Source: Phycobacter sedimenti
GTDB taxonomy: Bacteria; Pseudomonadota; Alphaproteobacteria; Rhodobacterales; Rhodobacteraceae
Assembly: GCF_038148855.1 (NCBI RefSeq)
Contig: NZ_JBBVGR010000003.1
Location: forward strand, 1-64,000
Direction of reading: 5' to 3'
DNA length: 64,000 bases
Shown: positions 17,301 to 26,533 of the stretch, in pieces
Layout of the letters: each line of letters opens with the position of its first letter
How positions within the stretch are numbered: the first letter of the stretch is position 1
The notes under the pieces: model-generated
What the model was told of the DNA's origin: nothing
The model's database searches: none
What the model saw: only the letters and a program-made list of their open reading frames with translations
Program-made: the position numbers and the translations under genes

Positions 17301-18230
17301 ATGAATTGGACAGGCGAAATCACCAAGGCAGCAGAGCGTATCAACGGCCATGTACAGGTTACACCGGTTCTGCGGACGCAAGGCTTTGGCCTGCCCTTCG
17401 CGGTGGAGATGAAGCTGGAGCACATGCAGCACACCGGCAGCTTCAAGGCCCGCGGCGCTTTCAACACCCTGCTGAGCAGTGACGTACCGGAGGCAGGTCT
17501 TGTTGCGGCGTCGGGCGGCAACCACGGTGCAGCCGTCGCCTATGCGGCCAGCAAGCTAGGTCACAAGGCGCGGATCTACGTGCCCGAGATGGCCGGCCCC
17601 GCCAAGATCTCCCTGATCCGCGATGCAGGTGCCGATCTGCAGGTCGTACCCGGCGCTTACGCGAATGCGCTGGAACTGGCACAAGGCTACGAGGCCGAAA
17701 CCGGCGCGATGCAGGTCCACGCCTATGATGCCCCAGGCACCGTTGCCGGTCAGGGCACCTGTTTTTCCGAATGGGAAGATCAGGGGCTTGAGGCCGATAC
17801 CGTGGTAATCGCGGTTGGCGGTGGTGGGCTGATTGCCGGCGCTCTGGCGTGGTTTGACGGTCGCAAAAAGATCGTTGCGGTCGAACCCCATACCTCCTGC
17901 GCGCTCCATGCCGCGCTTGAGGCAGGTGCCCCGGTGGATGTTGAGGTTTCGGGCGTTGCGGCCAATGCCCTTGGCGCCAAACGCATCGGGTCGATCTGCT
18001 TTGATCTCGCACAGGAAAAGGGCGTGAACTCGGTAACCGTATCGGACGATTCAATTGTCACGGCGCAAACGGCGCTCTGGCGCGAGCGGCGCATCCTGAC
18101 TGAACCGGCAGGCGCCACGGCTCTGGCGGCCCTGATGTCGGGCGCCTACAAGCCTGAACCCGAGGAGCGTGTGGCCGTGCTGGTCTGTGGTGGCAATATC
18201 GCCCCAGATCCGCTTGCATCGCAGGGCTAA
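17301..18230 (+). CDS. Threonine/serine dehydratase (PLP fold type II)
   Basis: Fold-type II PLP enzyme that deaminates threonine or serine to a 2-oxoacid. The Schiff-base Lys49 is in GSFKARGA, the carboxylate loop is SGGNHGAA, and the phosphate-binding loop is GGGGLIAG. At 309 residues it lacks the C-terminal regulatory domain of biosynthetic IlvA, so a catabolic role is likelier. A GntR regulator follows 38 nt downstream and may control it. The exact substrate, including hydroxy-amino acids such as threo-3-hydroxyaspartate, is open. Confidence 0.88.
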   Translation: MNWTGEITKAAERINGHVQVTPVLRTQGFGLPFAVEMKLEHMQHTGSFKARGAFNTLLSSDVPEAGLVAASGGNHGAAVAYAASKLGHKARIYVPEMAGPAKISLIRDAGADLQVVPGAYANALELAQGYEAETGAMQVHAYDAPGTVAGQGTCFSEWEDQGLEADTVVIAVGGGGLIAGALAWFDGRKKIVAVEPHTSCALHAALEAGAPVDVEVSGVAANALGAKRIGSICFDLAQEKGVNSVTVSDDSIVTAQTALWRERRILTEPAGATALAALMSGAYKPEPEERVAVLVCGGNIAPDPLASQG

Positions 18231-18268
18231 GGCTTGCGACAGGGCCAAAGGCACCCTATCGCAGGGTC

Positions 18269-18868
18269 ATGACCGCCACGATTGCAGACAGGATCTATCT
18301 GGAGCTGAGCGAGCGTATCGTCACCGGGCAGCTGCCTGCGGGCGAAAAGCTGCGCCAGGACCATATCGCGCGCCAGTTCGAAACCAGCCATGTGCCCGTG
18401 CGCGAGGCCCTGTTGCGGCTGGAGGCCCACGGGCTTGCCTATTCGCAGCCGCGCCGTGGCACCCGCGTGAGCGCCCTTGATCCCGCCGAGATCCGAGAAG
18501 TGATCGAAATGCGCGTGGCGCTGGAGGTTCTGGCGCTGACACACGCTTTTGCCCGGCTGAGCGATACAGACACCACAGCGGCAGACGCCGCCCGCATCGC
18601 CTGTGACGAGGCAACCGACATGGCCTCCTGGGAGCGGCTGAACCGCCAGTTTCATCGAACCATCCTGTCGCCCTGCGGCATGCCGCGCCTTCTGGCGGCC
18701 ATCGACGATCTGCACATCGCTTCGGCCCGGCATCTGTTTGCGAACTGGAAACACCAGTGGCGCCCGCGCGCCGATAAGGATCACGCCGCCATCGTTCAGG
18801 CCATGCTGCGGCGGGATGCGGCGGCGGGATGCGAGATCCTGCGCCGCCACCTGCGCCGGGTGCGTTAG
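18269..18868 (+). CDS. GntR-family regulator (FCD/FadR subfamily)
   Basis: A 199-residue transcription factor with an N-terminal winged helix (about 5-70; LAGEKLRQ-like wing and VPVREALLRLEAHGL recognition helix). A helical FCD ligand-binding domain follows; it carries the metal-binding His pattern (Asp/His in RQFHRTIL, then HIASARH and KDHAAIV). It is immediately downstream of the dehydratase gene and probably senses its substrate or product (inference). Confidence 0.88.
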   Translation: MTATIADRIYLELSERIVTGQLPAGEKLRQDHIARQFETSHVPVREALLRLEAHGLAYSQPRRGTRVSALDPAEIREVIEMRVALEVLALTHAFARLSDTDTTAADAARIACDEATDMASWERLNRQFHRTILSPCGMPRLLAAIDDLHIASARHLFANWKHQWRPRADKDHAAIVQAMLRRDAAAGCEILRRHLRRVR

Positions 18869-18976
18869 ATCGTCCGAGGCCGCCAAAAGGCGCCCGAACA
18901 CCGCAATCCGCACATGACCTTGCCCGCAAATGCCGCTATGTAGGCGCGAAACCCTATTCTTGCCGGAGATACACAT

Positions 18977-19804
18977 ATGTCCAACGCACAGCTGGAAGCC
19001 GCAATCGAAGCCGCCTGGGAGGCGCGTGACACCATCACCCCCGCGACCTCGGGCGAAACCCGTGAGGCGATCGAGGATACGCTCAATGCGCTAGATTCCG
19101 GCAGCCTGCGCGTCGCCGAGAAGATGGAGAACGGCGACTGGCACGTGAACCAATGGGCGAAAAAGGCCGTGCTGCTGGGCTTCCGCATCAAGGACATGGA
19201 GATCCAGACCGGTGGTCCGCAAGACTCTGGCTGGTGGGACAAGGTCGACAGCAAATTCAAAGGCTGGGGCGAAAACCAGTGGAAGGCCGCCGGTTTCCGC
19301 GCGGTCCCGAACTGCGTCGTGCGCAAATCCGCCTTCATCGCGCCGGGCGTGGTTCTGATGCCATCGTTTGTGAACCTCGGCGCCTATGTGGATGAGGGCA
19401 CCATGGTCGACACATGGGCCACCGTCGGCTCCTGCGCACAGATCGGCAAGAACGTGCACCTGTCCGGCGGCGTCGGCATTGGCGGCGTGCTGGAGCCGAT
19501 GCAGGCCGGCCCCACCATCATCGAGGACAACTGCTTCATCGGTGCCCGCTCCGAGGTGGTCGAAGGCTGCATCGTGCGCGAAGGCTCGGTCCTTGGCATG
19601 GGCGTCTACATCGGCAAATCCACCAAGATCGTCGACCGTGAAACCGGCGAAGTCATGTATGGCGAAGTGCCGCCCTATTCGGTTGTGGTCTCCGGCTCCA
19701 TGCCCTCCAAGAACGGCATCAACCTCTACTGTGCGGTGATCGTAAAGCGCGTGGATGCGCAGACCCGCTCCAAGACCGGCATCAACGAGCTGCTGCGCGA
19801 CTGA
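18977..19804 (+). CDS. dapD: 2,3,4,5-tetrahydropyridine-2,6-dicarboxylate N-succinyltransferase
   Basis: Lysine/diaminopimelate pathway enzyme that transfers succinyl from succinyl-CoA to tetrahydrodipicolinate. At 275 residues it is standard length: an N-terminal helical domain, a left-handed beta-helix with hexapeptide repeats (about 105-245; VNLGAYVDEGTMVDTWATVGSCAQIG), and the C-terminal VVSGSMPSKNGINLYCAVIVKRVD segment. dapE, two steps on, lies at 30.8 kb in the same window. A GGAG-like site precedes the ATG. Confidence 0.97.
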   Translation: MSNAQLEAAIEAAWEARDTITPATSGETREAIEDTLNALDSGSLRVAEKMENGDWHVNQWAKKAVLLGFRIKDMEIQTGGPQDSGWWDKVDSKFKGWGENQWKAAGFRAVPNCVVRKSAFIAPGVVLMPSFVNLGAYVDEGTMVDTWATVGSCAQIGKNVHLSGGVGIGGVLEPMQAGPTIIEDNCFIGARSEVVEGCIVREGSVLGMGVYIGKSTKIVDRETGEVMYGEVPPYSVVVSGSMPSKNGINLYCAVIVKRVDAQTRSKTGINELLRD

Positions 19805-19832
19805 TCCCGGCCTTACCAAACGGTTCTTGAAG

Positions 19833-19856
19833 CGCGCCCCAATTGGGGCGCGTTTT
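19833..19856. terminator. Terminator between dapD and hutU
   Basis: CGCGCCCC (19833-19840) pairs with GGGGCGCG (19845-19852) around an AATT loop, followed by TTTT. It acts for dapD on the plus strand and lies 5 nt from the hutU stop. Confidence 0.85.
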
Positions 19857-19860
19857 CTCG

Positions 19861-21528
19861 TTAAAGGATCCCCGGCAGGGTCAGCTGATGCTCTCGCGCG
19901 CAGTCCTTGGCGATCTCATATCCCGCATCCGCATGACGCATGACGCCGGTGGCAGGATCGTTCCACAATACGCGGGCAATACGGCGGTCAGCGTCTTCGC
20001 TGCCGTCGCAGCAGATCACCACGCCGGAATGCTGCGAAAAGCCCATACCGACCCCGCCGCCATGATGCAGCGACACCCAGGTCGCCCCCGAGGCGGTGTT
20101 CAGCAGCGCATTCAGAAGCGGCCAGTCCGACACCGCATCCGAGCCATCCATCATCGCCTCTGTCTCGCGATTTGGAGAGGCGACAGAGCCACTGTCCAGA
20201 TGGTCGCGGCCAATGACCACCGGCGCGGACAGCTCTCCGGTGCGGACCATCTCGTTAAAGGCCAGCCCGGCCCGGTGGCGGTCGCCCAGCCCGATCCAGC
20301 AGATCCGCGCGGGCAAGCCCTGAAAGGCGATCCGCTCCTCTGCCATATCCAGCCAGCGGTGCAGACCCTCGTTTTCGCGGAAAAGCTCTTTCATCTTGGC
20401 GTCGGTCTTGCGGATATCCTCGGGATCGCCCGACAGGGCGCACCAGCGGAAGGGGCCGATACCCCGGCAGAACAGCGGGCGGATGTAGGCAGGCACGAAA
20501 CCGGGAAAATCGAATGCGTTCGTAAGCCCCTCCTCCAGGGCCATCTGGCGGATGTTGTTGCCATAGTCCACTGTGGGAATGCCCATGGCGTGGAACTGGC
20601 ACATGGCCGCGACCTGCACCTTCATGCTGGCGCGGGCGGCCTTTTCCACTGCTTTAGGGTCTGTTTCACGCTTTGCGATCCACTCCCCCATGGTCCAGCC
20701 CTGGGGCAGGTAGCCGTTGATGGGATCATGGGCCGAGGTCTGATCCGTCACCAGATCAGGGTGGATGCCGCGACGGACCAATTCAGGAAAGACATCTGCG
20801 GCATTGCCCAAAAGGCCGACGGATTTCGCCTCGCCTGCAGCCGTCCAGCGGGCGATCATCGCCAGCGCCTCATCCAGGCTGTCGGTCTTTTCATCGAGGT
20901 AGCGCGTGCGCAGACGGAAATCGATGCTGTCCGGGTTGCACTCCACCGCCAGGCAGCAGGCCCCGGCCATCACCGCCGCAAGAGGCTGCGCACCGCCCAT
21001 GCCGCCAAGGCCGCCTGTGAGGATCCACTTGCCGGAAAGATCGCCGCCATAGTGCTGGCGCCCGGCCTCGGCAAAGGTCTCATAGGTGCCCTGCACGATG
21101 CCTTGGGTGCCGATGTAGATCCAGGACCCGGCGGTCATCTGACCGTACATCATCAACCCCTTGCGATCGAGTTCGTTGAAGTGATCCCAGGTCGCCCAGC
21201 GCGGCACCAGGTTCGAGTTGGCAATCAACACGCGCGGCGCGTCCCTGTGGGTTTGGAAGATGCCGACGGGTTTGCCCGATTGCACCAGAAGGGTCTGATC
21301 CTCTTCCAGGCTCCGCAGGCTGTCGACGATGAGGTCAAAATCCTTCCAGGTTCGCGCAGCCCGCCCGATACCGCCATAGACCACCAGTTCATGCGGGTTC
21401 TCGGCCACATCCGGGTGCAGGTTGTTCATCAGCATCCGCAGAGGCGCCTCTGTGAGCCAACTTTTTGCGCTGATCTTGGGTCCTGTAGGGGGGTAGATGT
21501 CGCGGTTGTTCTTGCGGGGATCGGTCAT
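19861..21528 (-). CDS. hutU: Urocanate hydratase
   Basis: NAD-dependent enzyme converting urocanate to imidazolonepropionate in histidine degradation. The 555-residue product has family blocks such as MANCNP-like MLMNNLHPDVAENP, GGLGGMGGAQP (NAD site), the GLPARICWIGLGDR segment and ISIHHGGGVGMG-like VSLHHGGGVGMGFSQHSG. It is last in the hutI-H-G-U unit; its ATG overlaps the hutG stop by 4 nt. Confidence 0.97.
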   Translation of the reverse strand: MTDPRKNNRDIYPPTGPKISAKSWLTEAPLRMLMNNLHPDVAENPHELVVYGGIGRAARTWKDFDLIVDSLRSLEEDQTLLVQSGKPVGIFQTHRDAPRVLIANSNLVPRWATWDHFNELDRKGLMMYGQMTAGSWIYIGTQGIVQGTYETFAEAGRQHYGGDLSGKWILTGGLGGMGGAQPLAAVMAGACCLAVECNPDSIDFRLRTRYLDEKTDSLDEALAMIARWTAAGEAKSVGLLGNAADVFPELVRRGIHPDLVTDQTSAHDPINGYLPQGWTMGEWIAKRETDPKAVEKAARASMKVQVAAMCQFHAMGIPTVDYGNNIRQMALEEGLTNAFDFPGFVPAYIRPLFCRGIGPFRWCALSGDPEDIRKTDAKMKELFRENEGLHRWLDMAEERIAFQGLPARICWIGLGDRHRAGLAFNEMVRTGELSAPVVIGRDHLDSGSVASPNRETEAMMDGSDAVSDWPLLNALLNTASGATWVSLHHGGGVGMGFSQHSGVVICCDGSEDADRRIARVLWNDPATGVMRHADAGYEIAKDCAREHQLTLPGIL

Positions 21529-22307
21529 GTCGGCCTCCAGGAAATAAGATCAGTCAGGATGTGGCGAAGATGGTCGCGCAGCCGGTCGGCATGGGAGTTG
21601 TCATAGGTCCAGGGCGGAGCCTCAACGCAGTAGGTCGACTGCGCCAGTTCCATCTGAATGGCATGAAACCCTTTCGCGGGGTGGCCATAGTGGCGGGTGG
21701 TCCAGCCACCAAGGAAGCGGCCATTGAGGATGGAGGAATAGCCCTTGGCAGCCTCGCACCGCTGCTGGACCTGCGCCTCAATCCTCGGATCGCAGGTCGC
21801 GCCGCGATCGGTGCCGATGTTGAAATCCGGCAGCATGCCATCGAACAGGAAGGGGATCTGGCTGCGGATCGAATGACAGTCGTAGAGGATGGCAAAGCCA
21901 TGCAAATCGCGGACCCTGCGCAGCTCGGCCTCTAGCGCCGCGTGATAGGGCGCATGAAAAAGATCCCGCCGTCGCGAAATCTCTGCCGCGTCCGGTTCCG
22001 CCCCCTCCTGCCAGATCGGTTGCCCGTCAAAATCCGTCATCGGGACCATCGTTGTGGTGTTCTGCCCAGGATAAAGGCTTTGTCCATCGGGGTCGCGATT
22101 CACATCAATCACGTAGCGATGGATAGGGGTGCGCACCGTGGTGATTCCGTCGATCAGACCGGAATAGAGGTCGTGCACATGCCAATCCGTATCCGTCAGC
22201 GCGCGACCGGTTTCGTTGAGCCTGTCCCAGACCTCGACCGGGACATGGGTGCCGGTATGTGGAAGCCCCAGTACGAGGGGCGATGCGCCGCGCGTGACCT
22301 CGATCAT
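21525..22307 (-). CDS. hutG: N-formylglutamate deformylase
   Basis: Hydrolyses N-formylglutamate to glutamate and formate, the final step of the HutF branch. The 260-residue product is of the FGase family, with the N-terminal SPLVLGLPHTGTHVP, DVNRDP, the metal-binding DCHSIRSQIP motif and NGRFLGGWTTRHYG. It overlaps both hutU and hutH by 4 nt, so translation is coupled. Presence of HutF in the same locus confirms the deformylase role over a direct formiminoglutamase. Confidence 0.95.
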   Translation of the reverse strand: MIEVTRGASPLVLGLPHTGTHVPVEVWDRLNETGRALTDTDWHVHDLYSGLIDGITTVRTPIHRYVIDVNRDPDGQSLYPGQNTTTMVPMTDFDGQPIWQEGAEPDAAEISRRRDLFHAPYHAALEAELRRVRDLHGFAILYDCHSIRSQIPFLFDGMLPDFNIGTDRGATCDPRIEAQVQQRCEAAKGYSSILNGRFLGGWTTRHYGHPAKGFHAIQMELAQSTYCVEAPPWTYDNSHADRLRDHLRHILTDLISWRPT

Positions 22308-23827
22308 TTTTCAACCTCAATGCCCGCTGCCGCCGCGATGCGGCCTGCCCGAACCATGGCGCTGGCCGTTTCGATCTCGGGCGCGAGGTAGCGATCCTCG
22401 GCCAAAGGCGGAATCTCGGAACGCAAGTCCCGCATCACATCCAGCAAATGGGTGGAAGTCGTCAGCGGCGCGCGCGCTTCGACCCCTTGGGCGGCGCAGA
22501 GCAGCTCCACGCCAAGGATGACCGAAAGGTTCTGCCCCATTCGAGCCAGACGCAGCGCGCCATGAGCAGCCATGGAGACGTGATCCTCCTGATTGGCAGA
22601 GGTCGGAGTGGAGTCTGTCACGCAAGGATTGGCGAGATGCTTGTTCTCGCTCATCAGGGCAGCTGTCGTTACCTCGGCGATCATGAAGCCGGAATTGAGC
22701 CCCGGATCGGGCGTTAGGAAGGGCGGCAGGTTATGGGACAAGGTCGGATCCACCATCAGTGCAACGCGGCGCTGCGCAATGGCGCCGATCTCGGCGATGG
22801 CAAGCGCAATCTGATCGGCGGCGAAGCCCACATATTCGGCATGAAAGTTCCCGCCCGAGACAATCCGCCCGGCCTCGGTCAGCACCAACGGATTGTCGGT
22901 GACGGCGTTCGCCTCCACCTCAAGCGTGCGGGCGGCCATGCGCAGAACGTCCAGCGCCGCGCCCAGAACCTGCGGCTGGCAGCGGATGCAGTAGGGATCC
23001 TGCACGCGGCTGTCGCCCTCACGGTGGCTGTCGCGGATCTCGCTGCCCTGCATCAGGCGACGCATTGCACGGGCCACGTCAATCTGCCCAGCGTGTCCGC
23101 GCAAATCGTGTACCTCGGCCAACAGCGGCGCGGTAGAGCCCATGATCGCATCCGTGGTCAAGGCGGCCACCACGATGGAGGCTTCTGCAAGCCGCCAGGA
23201 ATCGAACAGCCCGGCAAGGGCGCAGGCGGTGGAGAACTGGGTGCCATTGATAAGGGCCAGCCCCTCTTTCGGGCCCAGGACAACAGGCTCCAATCCGGCC
23301 TGTTTCAAGGCCTCGGCACCTGACATTCGGGTGCCCGCCACCGTCGCCTCCCCCTCTCCGATCATGACCGCTGCCATATGCGCAAGCGGCGCCAGATCGC
23401 CCGAGGCACCGACTGACCCTTGCGAGGGCACAACAGGGATGACGCCATAGGACAGCATCTGTTCGATCAGCTCAATGACCGCCCAGCGCACACCGGATGC
23501 CCCGCGCCCCAGCGACACCAGTTTGAGCGCCATCATCAGCCGGACCTTGTCTGCGGGCAGCGGATCGCCGACCCCGCAGCAGTGGCTTAGGATAAGGTTG
23601 CGCTGCAACTGTGCGGTATCGGCTGGGGCAATCCGGGTTGAGGCCAGTTTTCCAAAGCCGGTGTTGACCCCGTAGATCGGCTCATCGCCAGCGGCAGCCA
23701 CAGCGACCATGCGGGCCGCTTCTTCGACCCCGGCGCGGGCGGACGGGTCAAGACACAGGGAATCCGTGCCGCGATATATGGTTTCGAGCGTGTGTAGTGT
23801 CACCGCTCCGGGCGTTATCTGGAGCAT
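22304..23827 (-). CDS. hutH: Histidine ammonia-lyase
   Basis: Deaminates histidine to urocanate. The 507-residue enzyme carries the Ala-Ser-Gly triad (141-143 in GSVGASGDLAP) that cyclises to the MIO electrophile, the N-terminal YGVNTGFGKLA loop with the catalytic Tyr, and the VQDPYCIRCQPQ block. The start overlaps the hutI stop by 13 nt in a different frame. Confidence 0.97.
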   Translation of the reverse strand: MLQITPGAVTLHTLETIYRGTDSLCLDPSARAGVEEAARMVAVAAAGDEPIYGVNTGFGKLASTRIAPADTAQLQRNLILSHCCGVGDPLPADKVRLMMALKLVSLGRGASGVRWAVIELIEQMLSYGVIPVVPSQGSVGASGDLAPLAHMAAVMIGEGEATVAGTRMSGAEALKQAGLEPVVLGPKEGLALINGTQFSTACALAGLFDSWRLAEASIVVAALTTDAIMGSTAPLLAEVHDLRGHAGQIDVARAMRRLMQGSEIRDSHREGDSRVQDPYCIRCQPQVLGAALDVLRMAARTLEVEANAVTDNPLVLTEAGRIVSGGNFHAEYVGFAADQIALAIAEIGAIAQRRVALMVDPTLSHNLPPFLTPDPGLNSGFMIAEVTTAALMSENKHLANPCVTDSTPTSANQEDHVSMAAHGALRLARMGQNLSVILGVELLCAAQGVEARAPLTTSTHLLDVMRDLRSEIPPLAEDRYLAPEIETASAMVRAGRIAAAAGIEVEK

Positions 23828-25038
23828 GTCTTGCCCTCAAAAATGGTTGTGTGAAGCGGGTTGAATCCGATGCGATAGGACAGCTCGGCCGGGCGCGTGA
23901 CGTCCCATACCGCAAGATCGGCACGCAAGCCGGGTGCGATGCGACCCCGATCCGAAAGGCCCAGCGCGCGGGCGGCATGAGTGGTCACCCCGGCAAGTGC
24001 TTCTTCCGGTGTCATGCGGAACAGGGTGCAGCCCATGTTCATCGCCATCAATAGCGAGGTCATCGGAGAGGAGCCGGGATTGCAATCGGTGGCGAGAGCC
24101 ATGGGCACGCCATGCTTGCGGAATAGATCTATCGGCGGCGCCTGGGTTTCACGGATGGTGTAGAAAGCCCCCGGCAGGATCACCGCAACGGAACCTGCCT
24201 CTGCCATGGCTGCGGCATCCGCTTCATTGGCATATTCCAGATGATCGACCGAAAGCGCCCCGCGCCTGGCCGCCAGGGCGGTTCCACCCTGATGGCTCAG
24301 CTGCTCAGCGTGGAGTTTGACCGGCAAACCGAGGTCCGCCGCGCATTGGAACACAAGATCGATCTGCGGGGCAGAGAAGGCGATGTTTTCACAGAACCCA
24401 TCCACCGCATCGACAAGCCCTTCGGCATGGGCGGCGCGCATGGTCGGCAGGCAGATCTCGATCAGGTAAGCCTCGGCCCGCCCCTCGTATTCGGGGGGAA
24501 CCGCGTGCGCCCCCAGAAAAGTCGTTGTCACGGTAACCGGTCGCAATTGCCCCAGCCGTCGAGCCGCACGCAGCATGTTCAGTTCGGTTGCGCGATCGAG
24601 ACCGTAGCCGGATTTAATCTCGACCGTTGTCACCCCTCCCGCGATCAGCGCATCCAGACGCGGCAGGGCGCTGGCGATCAGTTCATCCACCGAAGCAGAG
24701 CGGGTCGCGGCGACGGTCGAAGCAATCCCTCCCCCGGCGCGCGCGAGCTCTTCATAGGACGCGCCTTTCAGACGCAATTCGAACTCCTGCGCACGGTCGC
24801 CCCCAAAAACCAGATGAGTGTGGCAATCGATCAACCCCGGCGTCAGCAGGCGACCCTCAAGATCGACGCTCGCCCACGTCTGGAAACGCAAAGGCAGCTC
24901 TGCTGCGCGACCCACCCAGGCAATCCGGCCCTGATCAATGGCAACCGCCGCGTTCTGGATCAGCCCATATGGGATTCGCCCTTGCCCCAATGTCGCAGCC
25001 GTACAGTCGCTCAGCACATATTGGATTGGATCGCTCAT
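23815..25038 (-). CDS. hutI: Imidazolonepropionase
   Basis: Amidohydrolase that opens the imidazolone ring to N-formimino-glutamate. The product has 407 residues with the metal-binding DCHTHLVFGG, LHAEQLSHQGG and the ATDCNPGSSP motif. The ATG at 25038 has GAGG 5-6 nt upstream; the open frame runs 21 codons further but into the operator region. It is first gene of the minus-strand hut unit and is followed by hutH with a 13-nt overlap. Confidence 0.96.
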   Translation of the reverse strand: MSDPIQYVLSDCTAATLGQGRIPYGLIQNAAVAIDQGRIAWVGRAAELPLRFQTWASVDLEGRLLTPGLIDCHTHLVFGGDRAQEFELRLKGASYEELARAGGGIASTVAATRSASVDELIASALPRLDALIAGGVTTVEIKSGYGLDRATELNMLRAARRLGQLRPVTVTTTFLGAHAVPPEYEGRAEAYLIEICLPTMRAAHAEGLVDAVDGFCENIAFSAPQIDLVFQCAADLGLPVKLHAEQLSHQGGTALAARRGALSVDHLEYANEADAAAMAEAGSVAVILPGAFYTIRETQAPPIDLFRKHGVPMALATDCNPGSSPMTSLLMAMNMGCTLFRMTPEEALAGVTTHAARALGLSDRGRIAPGLRADLAVWDVTRPAELSYRIGFNPLHTTIFEGKTCSR

Positions 25039-25070
25039 TCGGTCCTCAGAAATGTCTTGATGGGGAAGTG

Positions 25071-25103
25071 ATATGAGCATACTCATATTATGTCTATACA
25101 TAA
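25071..25103. promoter_or_regulatory. Candidate HutC operators between divergent hut units
   Basis: Two perfect palindromes abut in the hutI-hutF gap: ATATGAGcataCTCATAT (25071-25088) and TTATGTctatACATAA (25088-25103). The second holds a TGT-N4-ACA core like GntR/HutC sites known from pseudomonads. They lie 33 nt before hutI and 10 nt before hutF, where a bound repressor would block both promoters. Binding by the HutC encoded at 26534 is inferred. Confidence 0.7.
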
Positions 25104-25112
25104 GGTTATCTC

Positions 25113-26480
25113 ATGCAGACAATTTTTGCGCGGCAAGCCTGTCTTCCCAATGGCTGGGTACAAGACCTGCGCCTTGAAATTGCAGGCGGGGTCATTTCGA
25201 CGATCACACCGGGAGCCGCGCCGCAGAACGGGGATACGCGGGTCGATACGCTGTTGCCAGGCATCGCCAACCTGCATTCGCACAGCTTTCAACGCGCCAT
25301 GGCCGGGATGACCGAACATCGCGCTCCGGGTAAGGACAGCTTCTGGACCTGGCGCGATCTGATGTACCGCTTCGTTGAAAGGCTTACCCCGGACCATATC
25401 CAGGCGATTGCGGCGCTGACCTTCATGGAGATGCTCGAGGCCGGCTTTACCTCGGTTGGGGAGTTCCACTACATCCACCACCAGCCGGGAGGCGCGCCCT
25501 ACGCAGACCCTGCCGAACTGAGCCAGCGGATCTTTGCCGCCGCCAGCGAGACCGGCCTCGGCCTTACGCATCTGCCGGTCCTCTATTCCTATGGCGGCGC
25601 CGGGCAACAGCCACTGTCAGGTGGGCAACTCCGCTTTGGCAATTCCCTGGATGGTTTTGCCGCGCTGCTGGACGGGGTACGCACCTCGGCCCGGCGTGAC
25701 ATGCCCGCTGATGCGGTGGTTGGCCTCGCGCCCCACTCCCTGCGGGCGACCTGTCCAGTTGAGCTCTTGAGCGCGATCACGCTGCAGGAGGGTGCGCCGC
25801 TTCACATCCACATCGCCGAACAACCCGCCGAAGTGCGGGACATCTCGGGCTGGCTCGGGGCGACTCCGGTCGCATGGCTGCTGGAAAATGCGCCAGTCAA
25901 CGACAGCTGGTGTCTGATCCATGCAACGCATATGACCGAGGCAGAGACGCACGATCTGACCAAGACCGGAGCCGTTGCGGGTCTTTGCCCCATTACCGAG
26001 GCCAACCTGGGCGATGGCCCCTTCAACGGGCCGGGCTTCCTGTCCAATGACGGGCACTTTGGCATCGGGTCGGATTCCAATGTTCGTATTTCCCTGCCCG
26101 AAGAGCTGCGCACGTTGGAGTATTCTCAGCGCCTGCGCGATCTGGCCCGCAACGTGATGGTCAAAGAGGTCGGATCGGTGGGCAATTCGCTGTACCTTGG
26201 CGCGGCAAAGGGCGGTGCGCAGGCGCTGGGGCGCGGCAGCGGGCTGATCGAGGTGGGCGCGCTGGCTGATCTCATGGCCATCGACAGTGGCCTTCCTGGC
26301 CTTTGTGCACTCGCGCAGGAACAGCTGCTGGATGGCTTTTGCTTTGCCGCAGGCGATGATGCGGTCACCGATGTCTGGAGTGCCGGACGCCATCAGGTCA
26401 GGCAGGGGCAGCACATTGCCCGCGATGCGATCATCGCGGTCTATCGCAAGACCATCCGTGACCTCTGTGCATCGCTTTAG
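25113..26480 (+). CDS. hutF: Formimidoylglutamate deiminase
   Basis: Amidohydrolase removing ammonia from N-formimino-glutamate to give N-formylglutamate, then taken by HutG. The 455 residues show the HxH metal site in PGIANLHSHSFQRAMAG, HIHIAEQPAEV, LIHATHMTEAE and GIGSDSNVRISL. It is first gene of the plus-strand unit, with hutC 53 nt downstream. Together with hutH-U-I-G this makes the complete five-step pathway. Confidence 0.96.
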   Translation: MQTIFARQACLPNGWVQDLRLEIAGGVISTITPGAAPQNGDTRVDTLLPGIANLHSHSFQRAMAGMTEHRAPGKDSFWTWRDLMYRFVERLTPDHIQAIAALTFMEMLEAGFTSVGEFHYIHHQPGGAPYADPAELSQRIFAAASETGLGLTHLPVLYSYGGAGQQPLSGGQLRFGNSLDGFAALLDGVRTSARRDMPADAVVGLAPHSLRATCPVELLSAITLQEGAPLHIHIAEQPAEVRDISGWLGATPVAWLLENAPVNDSWCLIHATHMTEAETHDLTKTGAVAGLCPITEANLGDGPFNGPGFLSNDGHFGIGSDSNVRISLPEELRTLEYSQRLRDLARNVMVKEVGSVGNSLYLGAAKGGAQALGRGSGLIEVGALADLMAIDSGLPGLCALAQEQLLDGFCFAAGDDAVTDVWSAGRHQVRQGQHIARDAIIAVYRKTIRDLCASL

Positions 26481-26533
26481 CCGCACAACTTTACAAACGG
26501 CGCGCAGAGACCGACAAAGACCCCGACGCGCCA

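Noticed and set aside
19843..21606. 587-residue plus-strand open frame opposite hutU
   Set aside because: It lies antisense to hutU and part of hutG, which have full-length family matches; composition is typical of a high-GC shadow.
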